Below are positions 26,128 to 35,044 of a DNA stretch of 64,000 nt, piece by piece (the first letter of the stretch is position 1; every line of letters begins with the position of its first letter). Source of the DNA: CAIKMD01 sp963740675 (lineage in GTDB: Bacteria > Pseudomonadota > Alphaproteobacteria > ATCC43930 > CGMCC-115725). The DNA lies in contig CAVUFS010000006.1 in NCBI GenBank assembly GCA_963740675.1, positions 124,001-188,000 on the forward strand, written 5' to 3'. The notes under the pieces are model-generated. The model saw only the letters and a program-made list of their open reading frames with translations. It was not told the origin of the DNA and did not search any database. A program made the translations under genes and the position numbers.

Positions 26128-27315
26128 CTAGTTGCGGACGCGGCGGCGCGCCCATTCCGCCTGATAGCGTTTCACAATCCAATTGTTCAGTTCGCGCTGC
26201 GACTGCTCCTGCCATGAATAGCGGCCACGAACGGCAAACTTCGAATGAAGACCGATCTGCACGGCCTTGTCGACGTCGCGATCCTGTTCGACGATGGCCG
26301 CATTGGTGCTCACGATGGTATTGAGACGTTCGGCAAACAGCGGCTGCTTCGAGGCGCCCGGTGCCACTAGCCAGCCGCGGCGCGAGGTCATCTCGCCCAA
26401 CCCCTCGATGTTGAACATGCTGAAATTGATCATGTCGCTGCCGCAATTCATCGTCAGGGTCGGCGGGATGCAGAGAAAGAGAAACCGGTTCCGGTCCTCC
26501 GTGGTCAGGCCGGGAAAGATCGGCAGCACCGCCTTCAGCGTCGGATTGAATCCGAAATCCGGTGTCGTCGTGCCGTTGTAGCGGAAATACCCCGCTGTAT
26601 CGGCGGGCAATTCGGGGAATGTCGCGAGGGCGCTCGGAACGCAATCATGAACCGGCCCGCCGTGGAGCCGGTTGGCATGATAGCCGTCATTGGCGTTTTC
26701 GTAGCGGACCTTCCAGTTCCACATCTCCTTACGCGGTTCGCCGGGCCGGTCGAGCTCGTCGTTGCCGGCGATGTTGTAGTTCTTCAGCACCGCGGTCAGC
26801 GCGCTGAGCCGCGGCGCCAGAGGCGCCGCATCGGGGTCGAAATTGATGAAAATGAACCCAAGCCAGACTTCGAGCTTCACCTCGGGCAGGCGAAAGTCGG
26901 CCTTATCGAAATTGCAGGCGCGATCCATCTCGGGCGCGCTGACCAGATTGCCGTCCAGCGAATAAGTCCAATGGTGGTAGGGACACCGGAACGACCGCGC
27001 GTTGCCTATCCCGTCGGCAACCAGCATGGCTCGATGCTGGCAGACTGCGGACATCGCCTTGAGAACGCCGTCGCGATTGCGCGCAATGATAAGCGGTTCG
27101 CCTATCTGCGACGCGGTGAAATAATCGCCCGGATTTTTGACCCAGGCCTCGCGTCCGACGCACAGCCATTCGCGATAGAAGATGGCATCCTTTTCGAACT
27201 TGAAGAATTCGGGATCGGTGTAACAGATCGGGGGCAGCGTCTCCGCCGCGTTGACCTCGCGGACCGAGCTGTCGAGGCTCGAGAAAAATGTGTCGTTCAA
27301 AAATCCGCCGTCCAT
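26128..27315 (-). CDS. Rieske aromatic-ring-hydroxylating oxygenase alpha subunit, copy 3
   Basis: A 395-residue paralogue. The Rieske motif is CQHRAMLVADGIG ... FRCPYHHW and the iron site NANDGYHANRLHGG. The start MDGGFLNDTFF has GGAGGAC ahead of it. It differs from copies 1 and 2 by CQHR instead of CRHR and CPYH instead of CAYH. It is immediately downstream of the copy B binding protein, mirroring the copy A binding protein with copy 2. An SBP-plus-oxygenase module has apparently been duplicated. Confidence 0.92.
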   Translation of the reverse strand: MDGGFLNDTFFSSLDSSVREVNAAETLPPICYTDPEFFKFEKDAIFYREWLCVGREAWVKNPGDYFTASQIGEPLIIARNRDGVLKAMSAVCQHRAMLVADGIGNARSFRCPYHHWTYSLDGNLVSAPEMDRACNFDKADFRLPEVKLEVWLGFIFINFDPDAAPLAPRLSALTAVLKNYNIAGNDELDRPGEPRKEMWNWKVRYENANDGYHANRLHGGPVHDCVPSALATFPELPADTAGYFRYNGTTTPDFGFNPTLKAVLPIFPGLTTEDRNRFLFLCIPPTLTMNCGSDMINFSMFNIEGLGEMTSRRGWLVAPGASKQPLFAERLNTIVSTNAAIVEQDRDVDKAVQIGLHSKFAVRGRYSWQEQSQRELNNWIVKRYQAEWARRRVRN

Positions 27316-27341
27316 GTCGTCCTCCGTCTTTTCGGACCGCT

Positions 27342-28196
27342 CTATTGCAGCGCTATTTCCGCCGGAATATCCAACGCCGGATCGAGATGGAACATGGCGT
27401 AGAGCTTATTGGCAGTGCCATCAGCCTGCAAAATCCTGATCGAGTCGTAGATCGCCTGCTCGAGTTCCTTGTTCCCCTTGCCGACGCCGACCCCAATCTT
27501 GATTCCGGTGCTGTAGGTGTAAACGATCTCGGTCAGCGCAGGGTCGTAGGCCGCGATCGCGATACCGAGATACGCATCGACACGACCAGTCGTCAGTTGC
27601 AGCAGACCGCTCGGACGGTCCTGGGACGAGACGATCGTGACCTCGGCCTTGTGGGCCGCGACGCAGGCGTCGCTCGTACGCTGCATCGTCGCGATCTCGG
27701 TGCTGCCGATCTGGGAAACGGATTTGAGGCCGCACAAATCGTTGAGCGAATGGATGTTCTTGGGATTTCCCTTGTTGACGACAATCGCCGACCCGGCCGA
27801 CGTATAGAGAACATAGTCGACCGATTTGGCCCGCTCGGGCGTGTAATAGAGCCCGTCCCACATCACGTCGGTCTGACCGGCCACCAGTGCCGGCATCAGC
27901 CCCGACCAGCCGCCGACCGAAAATTCGATCGGTACGCCGATGCAGGAAAAAACCGCCTTCGCGAATTCGGGATCGAAACCGGTGATCTTGTTGGGATCGT
28001 TTTCGTCACGAAACGAGGTCGGCCGATCGGCGGCGCTTACACCTATTTTGATCGTCTTGCCGGCAAGCGCGGGATATTTGGTGGCGACCTTCTGCGGCTC
28101 GCATTTCGCCGCCTGCGCCGAAGCCGGCGCCCCCGACACCAAGACCGCCAGAAAAACCGCGCAGGCGCCCATAACGATCGGAATACGCAGGTTCAT
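27342..28196 (-). CDS. Periplasmic substrate-binding protein, polar amino-acid ABC type, copy B
   Basis: A 284-residue SBP_bac_3 protein. A signal peptide (IVMGACAVFLAVLVSGAPASAQA) precedes lobe one, with FDPEFAKAVFSCIG and TDVMWDGLYYTPERAKSVDYVLY. Lobe two holds RVDAYLGIAIAAYDP. The start is the ATG ending at 28196 (MNLRIPIVMG). It lies about 100 bases downstream of the permease-ATPase fusion and is its obvious partner. It is clearly related to copy A (shared YYTPERA, LCG..SVSQIGS, GLRLL/GLLQL patterns). Confidence 0.92.
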   Translation of the reverse strand: MNLRIPIVMGACAVFLAVLVSGAPASAQAAKCEPQKVATKYPALAGKTIKIGVSAADRPTSFRDENDPNKITGFDPEFAKAVFSCIGVPIEFSVGGWSGLMPALVAGQTDVMWDGLYYTPERAKSVDYVLYTSAGSAIVVNKGNPKNIHSLNDLCGLKSVSQIGSTEIATMQRTSDACVAAHKAEVTIVSSQDRPSGLLQLTTGRVDAYLGIAIAAYDPALTEIVYTYSTGIKIGVGVGKGNKELEQAIYDSIRILQADGTANKLYAMFHLDPALDIPAEIALQ

Positions 28197-28293
28197 GACG
28201 GGACCCTTCGGGTTGAGACGTGAAAGAGTAGATCGCAGCAGCCAAGCCGACTTGCCCGCGCCCGCATAACAAATTGTCCGTAAAACCTCCGGT

Positions 28294-29994
28294 TCATGCG
28301 TGCTCGACGATGCGCAGGAAGCGCCGCGTACGGTCGTGCTCGGGACTGCCCAGCACTTTTTCCGGTGTGCCTTGTTCAACGATTTCGCCCTGGTCGATGA
28401 AGACAATGCGATCAGCAACCTCGCGGGCGAAGCGGATCTCATGGGTTACCACGACCATCGTCATCCCACCCAAGGCGAGGCTCCGAATCGTGCCGAGAAC
28501 TTCGTCAACCAATTCGGGGTCGAGCGCCGAGGTCGGTTCATCGAACAGCATGAGGCGCGGCGAGATCGCCAGCGCCCGCGCGATCGCTACGCGTTGCTGC
28601 TGACCGCCCGACAGGCGATGCGGCAGGAGGTTCGCGTGATTGGCGAGGCCGACCCTTTCAAGAAGGCGCATACCGCGCGCGCGTGCCTTTTCCGGCTTCT
28701 CGCCATAGACGTGAACCGGCGTCTCGATGACATTTTCGAGCGCGGTCAGATGATCGAACAGATTGAAATGCTGGAACACCATGCCGATGCGCGCCGCCGC
28801 GCGTGCCTTCGCCAGATCGCGGCGCGGCTTCAGCCCGTTGCCGATCTTCTCGTAACCGACATAAGCGCCGTCGACCTTGATCTCGCCCCAATCGAGACGT
28901 TCGAGATGATTGATGAGGCGCAGCAGCGTGCTCTTGCCCGAACCGCTCGGGCCGATGATGACGACAACCTCGCCGCGTTCGACGGTCAAATCGAGGCCCC
29001 GCAGGATTTCCTTGTCGCCATAAGACTTCTGGACGTTGGTGCAGACGAGGCAGCGCGTATCTTTGTCGTTGACCAAGGGCGGAAAGGCGGCGCCGAAATC
29101 CTCGAGCCAGTTATTGACCGCCGGCAGCGGCCCCATCGCTTCGCATGCCACGGCCGCGTGACGACGCGGAATCAGGCGGCGCAGGCGCGTGAAGACCGAG
29201 GGGGTTTGCGAAGTGGTGTCGCGATCCGCGCTGAAATGGCGCTCGAGCGCGGCCTGGACCGATCCGACCACCGTCGTCATTGCAAGATAGATCAGACCTG
29301 CCGCGGTCAGCACGGTAAAAAACTGGAAATTCTGCGCCACGATCTGTTCGCTGCGGAAGGTGAGTTCGTTGACGAAGATTACCGAAGCGACCGAGGTGCC
29401 CTTGATCATGTTGACCGCACTGTTGGCGACGGCGGGAAGAATCGCGCGCATCGCCTGCGGGAGGATGATGCGGCGCAAGGCAAGAAACGGCGACATGCCG
29501 AGCGATGCCGCCGCCACCGTCTGGTTGCGATTGACCGAGAGCAGACCGCCGCGAATGAATTCGGCGCTGAACGCAGCTTCGTTAAGCGCAAAGCCCAATA
29601 CCGCCGTCGTGAAGCTGTCGAGCTTGATGCCGACGGCCGGCAACGCGTCGTAGAGAAACACGAGTTGCAGCAGCAGCGGCGTGCCGCGCACGAACCACAC
29701 GTAACTCCAGGCGCAAGCGCGGACCGCCTTCAATCGCGACAAGCGCATCACTGCGAGGAACAGGCCCAGCATCAGCCCGCCCGCAAGAGCGAGCACCGAG
29801 ATCTGGATCGCCAGGTAGGCGCCGTGCAGCAGGAAGGGCATCGTCGCATAATGCGCGACATTTTGCAGCCAAACGCCCGTCGCCTCGAGCCTGGAGAAAT
29901 CCGCGTCGGCAGCTTGGGCGCCGGCCAGCGGCACTACACTGAAGGCCGTCGCGACGGCGAACCGCGCGGGTCCTTGTAAAATCGAGAGGCGCAT
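28294..29994 (-). CDS. ABC transporter with permease and ATPase fused in one polypeptide
   Basis: A 566-residue fusion. Residues 1-30 look like a secretion signal (FSVVPLAGAQAADADF). Residues 45-250 form a HisMQ-type amino-acid permease with the EAA loop EAAFSAEFIRGG ... SLGMSPFLALRRIILPQA. A linker of about 60 residues follows, then a GlnQ-type ATPase with Walker A GPSGSGKST at 348-355, signature LSGGQQQR, Walker B LMLFDEPTSALDPE and the H-loop His in VVVTHEIRF. A homodimer would supply both halves of the importer. The start chosen is MRLSILQGPA. The longer frame adds non-conserved sequence. Confidence 0.92.
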   Translation of the reverse strand: MRLSILQGPARFAVATAFSVVPLAGAQAADADFSRLEATGVWLQNVAHYATMPFLLHGAYLAIQISVLALAGGLMLGLFLAVMRLSRLKAVRACAWSYVWFVRGTPLLLQLVFLYDALPAVGIKLDSFTTAVLGFALNEAAFSAEFIRGGLLSVNRNQTVAAASLGMSPFLALRRIILPQAMRAILPAVANSAVNMIKGTSVASVIFVNELTFRSEQIVAQNFQFFTVLTAAGLIYLAMTTVVGSVQAALERHFSADRDTTSQTPSVFTRLRRLIPRRHAAVACEAMGPLPAVNNWLEDFGAAFPPLVNDKDTRCLVCTNVQKSYGDKEILRGLDLTVERGEVVVIIGPSGSGKSTLLRLINHLERLDWGEIKVDGAYVGYEKIGNGLKPRRDLAKARAAARIGMVFQHFNLFDHLTALENVIETPVHVYGEKPEKARARGMRLLERVGLANHANLLPHRLSGGQQQRVAIARALAISPRLMLFDEPTSALDPELVDEVLGTIRSLALGGMTMVVVTHEIRFAREVADRIVFIDQGEIVEQGTPEKVLGSPEHDRTRRFLRIVEHA

Positions 29995-30386
29995 GAGACG
30001 TCCTCGTTTGCTGCCGGTTATCGCCTCCGCCTTCCCGTCGGTTCCCTGTTCCCCTGAAGGAGCGCTTGATTTGTTTTTTGGCAGTTTCAAGACTATCGGT
30101 GCCGCGCCGAGCAAACTTGGACGCCAACGCACAAGATCTTGCTCCAGACAGCGGCCCGATCGACGTCATCCCCTTTGGTTGAACGCCCGTCACCGGACGA
30201 TGATTTCGGGAGGACACGCCCAGGCCGGCCCAGCGGCCGCCGCTGCGTTGACCCACCGGGCGAGAAGAAGACAGTCGATCAAAAATCCGAGAAGCCGAAC
30301 CCGGCGACGGACACGCTAACCCCATCGGTTGCATCCAAGAGGCGCTCGACAAATTGCTCACCGTCCGCCGCGGCTCGCCGCTCGGC
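29995..30386. other. Gap of about 390 bases without a recognised gene
   Basis: This lies between the first acetamidase gene and the ABC fusion. I see no conserved ORF, RNA or clear terminator. It may hold the promoter of the transporter genes. Confidence 0.4.
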
Positions 30387-31418
30387 TCATCTCGACCGTT
30401 TGCGCGGCGGGAAGACCGAGCGTGGAATGCGGACATGTACGCCTTGCCGCCCATCGACCACCTGGGTCACCGCGAAATCGGCGGCGATGCTCATCAGCGA
30501 ATAGGCATCGTCGCGCGACGTGTGCTGGATGTCGGTCAGCAGCCGCAGCATTTCGAGCGACGCCGAGCGCATCGCGGTGTTGAGGTCTTCGTCGAAGCCG
30601 TGAACGATCCACTCGTTCGGCGTCTCCAGCAACGGCGAGGGAAACTGGAAATCGCGGCGCAGAGTGATTTGCAGCAGGACATCGAGCGAGGCTTCGATCG
30701 CCGTGCCGCTGATTTCGCCGTCGCCCTGGGAAATATGCGGATCGCCGATCGAGAAAAGCCCGCCATCGACCGCGACCGGATAGTACATGGTGGCGCCGGC
30801 GCCGATGCGCCAGTTGTCGATATTGCCGCCGTGAGTGCCGGGTGGGATCGTGCTAATGCGGCCCTTGAGGTCAGGCGCCACGCCGGCAGTGCCGAGATGC
30901 GGCCGCACCGGAACGCGAAATCCGACCAGCGAGGGCTGGCAATCGCAGATCTTGGTATCGGTAATCTTGCCGGGCGTCATGTATTTGCCCGGATAGTTGT
31001 AGGCAAAGACCGCTTCGGCCTGGTTGCTGTTGGCATCGATCGAATAGATCGTCACCCGCTCTTTCTCGCCGAATTCCTTGTAGAGGTAGCCCCAATTGGC
31101 GGCGAGGTTCGAGCCATAGAGCAATCGCGGCGTCATCTCGAGATATCGGATCTCCAGCATGTCGCCGGGACGCGCGCCTTCGACGAAGATCGGGCCGGTC
31201 ATGATATGGACGCCGGGGAACCGGTCGGCCTCTGGAATATCCCGATAAAGCTGGCGGATGCCTTCATCCATCAACAGTTCGGGCGCGTCGCCTGCATGAT
31301 GGGTGATCGCCTCGATGCGAACCAGGTCGCCGCTTTTGACCTGCAGGACCGGCGCCAGACCCGCATCGAAATAGCCCCAGTGAACGGTTTCTTTTCCCGC
31401 CGGTAGAACATGAAGCAT
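30387..31418 (-). CDS. Acetamidase/formamidase family protein, copy 1
   Basis: A 343-residue member of the FmdA/AmdA family, which hydrolyses simple amides to acid and ammonia. It shows VHWGYFDAGLAPVLQVKSGD near the start and the GNIDNWRIGAGATMYYPV, FSIGDPHISQGDGEISGTAIE and ADFAVTQVVDGRQGVH motifs of the family. The position between an AraC regulator/amidase and an ABC importer suggests that an amide nitrogen is removed from the imported compound. The substrate is not known. Confidence 0.9.
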   Translation of the reverse strand: MLHVLPAGKETVHWGYFDAGLAPVLQVKSGDLVRIEAITHHAGDAPELLMDEGIRQLYRDIPEADRFPGVHIMTGPIFVEGARPGDMLEIRYLEMTPRLLYGSNLAANWGYLYKEFGEKERVTIYSIDANSNQAEAVFAYNYPGKYMTPGKITDTKICDCQPSLVGFRVPVRPHLGTAGVAPDLKGRISTIPPGTHGGNIDNWRIGAGATMYYPVAVDGGLFSIGDPHISQGDGEISGTAIEASLDVLLQITLRRDFQFPSPLLETPNEWIVHGFDEDLNTAMRSASLEMLRLLTDIQHTSRDDAYSLMSIAADFAVTQVVDGRQGVHVRIPRSVFPPRKRSR

Positions 31419-31597
31419 ATCGAGTGCTCTCTCTTCAAAGAGGGACCGCGCCGGAAAACCGAGGCAGCCTGTCGGGCCTCAGTCTTTGCGCTCAATACGC
31501 TAGGTTCGGGGGGATCGGTGGTCTTGACCGGCGAGGTACATTTAGTTGTCTCATCCGATGAGGGCGAAACTCAGGCGCGCGACGGCTGCGTCCGATC

Positions 31598-32956
31598 TCA
31601 GCGGGGTAGATCGTCCTGCCGCTCGTCCTCGAACAGTTCCTTGCGCAACAACGCATGGATGCACCAATTCCCGTCGACCACCTGGGTTACGCCGAAATCG
31701 GCGGCAACAGAGATCAGCGAGATCGCTTCGTCTTCGGAAAGCCCCTTGGTGGTCATCAGGAAACGCCGCATCTTCCGGAACGCGTCACGCATCGCGGGAT
31801 CGAGCGACGAGCGCTTGTAGATCTCGCTCTGCGCCGTATCGCCGAGTTCGGCGAGATAATTAGCGAAGCTGAAGCCGTGAATGACCCATTCCTTCGGCGT
31901 TTCGAGCAGCGGGTAATTGAGATCGGCGATCGGCTTCCCCGGCAGATCGCCCCTCTTGTGCAGAATGATCTGAAAGGTTCCGGTCAGCGAGCATTCGATC
32001 GCGGTGCCGCACAATTCCGAATCGCCTTGCGAGGCATGCGGATCGCCGACCGACAGGAGGCCGCCCGGCACCGAGACCGGCAGATAGATCGTCGAACCTT
32101 GACCCGCGCGCCAATTGTCGAGATTGCCGCCGAAATACGACGGCGGAATCGAATCGACCATGTCGGCTTCCTTGGGTGCCAGCCCGAGGACGCCGAAATG
32201 TGGACGAAGGGGAATCCTGACTCCTTTGAGGACATCGTGGTTCTCGACGATGGTCGAATGATCTACCGGCACGCCGGGATAATCGATGGTCGGGTGAAGT
32301 ACGCCCGACGGATCGCGCTGCGGCGTCCAGCGGAAATTATAGGCTGCCTTGGCGTAATGGCCATTGTGCCAATCGATCTCGTAGATCGTCACGACCTCGC
32401 GCGACTTAGGCTCGGTCAGGAGTTCCTTGTAGTGAAACCCCCACCACGCGGCGGCGTTGCTGCCGAAGGCGCGGCCGGCATAGCACGGGTTGGCACTGAG
32501 GCGCGGCCGCACCGTGAGGATCCGCAATTCGACGACGTCGCCCGGCTCGGCACCGTTGACCGCGATCGGGCCGGTGCAAAGATGAACGCCGAAGCCTTCA
32601 CCCGCACCGCGTCCATAGACCGAGGCATCGACTGGGCCGGCGCCGCGGCGATTGACGTTCTTGCGTTCCTTGCTCCAGTGAAAGACGCTCTCGGCGCCTG
32701 GATCGCCCGACACCATGCGCTCGAAATCGTCGTTGGCGTGATGGGTCAAGGTTTCGATCGTGACCATCTCACCGGAGTTGACGGCCAGGATCGGCGCGGT
32801 GTTCTTGCTGAAATAACCCCAATGTACGGTCTTGTCGTTGGCCGGCAGGTAGTGATGCTTCGGCGCGACGAGTTTGGGGAATGGCAGCTTCTTGGCAACA
32901 GCGGCCGGCACCGTGTCGTCTGACGCGGCGCGCTTCGGCAATCTCTGCTCGTCCAT
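31598..32956 (-). CDS. Acetamidase/formamidase family protein, copy 2, in frame with an AraC-type DNA-binding domain
   Basis: The amidase region is about 450 residues, counted from MDEQRLPKRA (ATG ending at 32956). It shows TVHWGYFSKNTAPILAVNSGE, GNLDNWRAGQGSTIYLPV, LSVGDPHASQGDSELCGTAIE and ADFGVTQVVDGNWCIH. It is longer than copy 1, with an insert around residues 70-110. The frame is open upstream without a stop and runs directly into the AraC helix-turn-helix ending SPRAYRKLAG. No ribosome-binding site is visible before MDEQ. Either this is a regulator-enzyme fusion or a hidden base error masks the regulator stop. Confidence 0.82.
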   Translation of the reverse strand: MDEQRLPKRAASDDTVPAAVAKKLPFPKLVAPKHHYLPANDKTVHWGYFSKNTAPILAVNSGEMVTIETLTHHANDDFERMVSGDPGAESVFHWSKERKNVNRRGAGPVDASVYGRGAGEGFGVHLCTGPIAVNGAEPGDVVELRILTVRPRLSANPCYAGRAFGSNAAAWWGFHYKELLTEPKSREVVTIYEIDWHNGHYAKAAYNFRWTPQRDPSGVLHPTIDYPGVPVDHSTIVENHDVLKGVRIPLRPHFGVLGLAPKEADMVDSIPPSYFGGNLDNWRAGQGSTIYLPVSVPGGLLSVGDPHASQGDSELCGTAIECSLTGTFQIILHKRGDLPGKPIADLNYPLLETPKEWVIHGFSFANYLAELGDTAQSEIYKRSSLDPAMRDAFRKMRRFLMTTKGLSEDEAISLISVAADFGVTQVVDGNWCIHALLRKELFEDERQDDLPR

Positions 32957-33046
32957 CGGCTTCGACGCAAGGCGGCGCAATTCCTTGAACGCGCCGTCGG
33001 GCCAGCCACGGCCCGTATAGGCATGGCCGCCCGCTGCCGCACCGGT

Positions 33047-33990
33047 TCCCGCCAGCTTGCGATAGGCGCGCGGCGAGGTCCCGTATTGCTCGCGGAAGGC
33101 GCGGCTGAAATGCGCGGAATCGTTGAAGCCCCAGCGATAGCAGATCTCGGTGATCGAGAGTTGCGCGTAGAGCGGATTGATCAGACTCGGAACGGCAACG
33201 TTCCAGCCGACGCTGACGGAGATAATGACCGAACGTCTCGCCCGCGTTCTCGAAGAGTTTCTGCACATAGCGCGCGGAGATGCGTTCCTCGCGCACCACC
33301 ACCTCGCGGCTAAAATCATGCTCGCCGAGATGCACCTCGATCAATTGGCAGATGCGATTGAGGATGTTCATCTGCGTGCCGGTGGCGCCACGCAGCATGC
33401 CGACCGGCGCCTCATCTGCGAGGCACGCCGCGAGAAATTCGGTCAACGCCAGTTCGATCGGACGCAGCCGGTCTCCGCTCAGCTCATCGATCGAATTCTG
33501 CGACCGAGCTCAGCATGGCGCCAAACACATGGCCGATGCCCACGCCGCCCGAGAAATAGCCGACACGCTGCGCAAAGCCGGTTACCAGCCGCGCGTCGAG
33601 AACGCGGCGCGGAATCTTGACGAAGAAGGCCTGGAAGTCGGTGACGAACGACATCGCGAAACCGGCACGCAAAGGCCCATAAGTAAAGTCGCCGGGCGCG
33701 ATCTCGGTCCGTCCGTCGCCGATTTCGAGAAAGGCCTTGCCACGCTGGTGCAGGGCCAGCCAGATGCCGTCTTCGCTCTTGTCGACGCCGTTCCAGATGA
33801 TTTGCGGGGAGGACACCAACCGCGCGAAGGAGATGCCAAGGGGCGAAACCGTCGTGCGGGCGCTGCCGTGAAAACCGTCTTCCTCCTCCAGGCCCTTGAG
33901 CCGCAGAGAAAGGGAACCGAGAACGTCCTTCCACGCCTCCGCGCGACGATTGCCGGGATACTCCTCGGTCGAGAAATAGGAGCGGTTCAA
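33047..33990 (-). CDS. AraC-family transcriptional regulator, split by two apparent single-base insertions
   Basis: The N-terminal part (frame 1, from the TTG ending at 33990, with GGAGGGG upstream) matches the AraC-binding-like sensor domain: ISFARLVSSPQIIWNG, ALHQRGKAFLEIGDG, PGDFTYGPLRAGF. After an extra base near GAATTC (33493-33498) it continues in frame 2: ALTEFLAACLADEA, NRICQLIEVHLGEHDFS and YVQKLFENAGETFGHYLRQRRLERC. After a second extra base at about 33183 it ends in frame 3 with SITEICYRWGFNDSAHFSRAFREQYG. Both helix-turn-helix units are complete. It faces the extradiol dioxygenase gene divergently and probably controls the cluster. Confidence 0.82.
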
Positions 33991-34240
33991 CAGCGTGGAG
34001 CCCCTCCAGCCAAGCCTCGGTGGCCTTTTTCCACTGATGGTGCGGTGCAAAAAATGAGCCAGTAGCGAGTCCCCGCTCAAACGGCGGCGCGGATGGGAAA
34101 GGCTCCCATCATTCGATGCTTGGCCATGCGTATCGGCTAGCCAACCCTGGCAACTATTCAGGCATGGCCAGTCAAGAACCGCGGCACGGTCTCCGGTAAC
34201 ACGGTTCCGACATTGGTCTTCCTGGTCAGGAGCCGGCCGA

Positions 34241-35044
34241 ATGGGTTCGAGCGACAGGCGCTTTCCGTGCGTTTTCATGGGGCACGGCACGCCCCTGAAC
34301 GTCCTAGCCGACAATCAGTGGACACAAGGCTGGCAACGGGTCGGCGAGGAACTGCCAAAGCCGCGGGCGATCCTGGCGATTTCCGCGCATTGGTGCACCC
34401 GCGGGACCGGAATCACCGCGATGGACGCGCCGCCCACCATCCATGATTTCGCTGGCTTCCCCAAGGCGATGTACGACATCCGCTATCCCGCGCCGGGCGA
34501 CCCCGGGCTCGCCCGCCGGGTGGCCGAGTTGCTCAGTCCTTTGCCGGTGGTGCCTGACAATTCATGGGGTCTCGATCACGGCACCTGGTCGGTGCTCTCG
34601 AAGGCGTTTCCCGACGCGGACATTCCGGTCGTGCAGTTGAGCATCGACATGACGCGTCCTCCTGCCTTCCATTTTGAGGTCGGCATGCGGCTACAGCCGC
34701 TGCGTAACGAGGGCGTCCTGATTTTCGGCAGCGGCAACGTCGTTCACAATCTCATGCTGCGCCAGCGCGACACGGATTTCGCCTATGAGTGGGCGACCCG
34801 CTTCAACGACTACGTGCGCGAGAACCTGCTGGCGCATCGCCTCGGCGCGCTGGTCGAATACGAGGCACTCGGCGAGGCAGCCACGCTGTCAGCGCCGACG
34901 CCAGATCATTTTTATCCGCTGCTCTATGTCGCCGGTGCGGCCGGATCGGATCCGGCCACCATCCCGATCGACGGTGTATCGGAGGGTGCCATGAGCATGC
35001 TCAGCGTCGTCTTCGGACAAGCCGACGGCAACAGGGATGAATGA
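34241..35044 (+). CDS. Class III extradiol ring-cleavage dioxygenase (DODA/YgiD type)
   Basis: A 267-residue zinc/iron dioxygenase of the LigB superfamily. Metal-site histidines are visible in FMGHGTPLN, ISAHWCTRG, LDHGTWSVL and FGSGNVVHN. These enzymes open catechol-type rings, for example 4,5-cleavage of DOPA. It begins the rightward arm of the catabolic cluster, has an AGGAG ribosome-binding site, and overlaps the methyltransferase gene (GATGAATGA). It probably cleaves the dihydroxylated ring made by the oxygenases (inference). Confidence 0.92.
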   Translation: MGSSDRRFPCVFMGHGTPLNVLADNQWTQGWQRVGEELPKPRAILAISAHWCTRGTGITAMDAPPTIHDFAGFPKAMYDIRYPAPGDPGLARRVAELLSPLPVVPDNSWGLDHGTWSVLSKAFPDADIPVVQLSIDMTRPPAFHFEVGMRLQPLRNEGVLIFGSGNVVHNLMLRQRDTDFAYEWATRFNDYVRENLLAHRLGALVEYEALGEAATLSAPTPDHFYPLLYVAGAAGSDPATIPIDGVSEGAMSMLSVVFGQADGNRDE

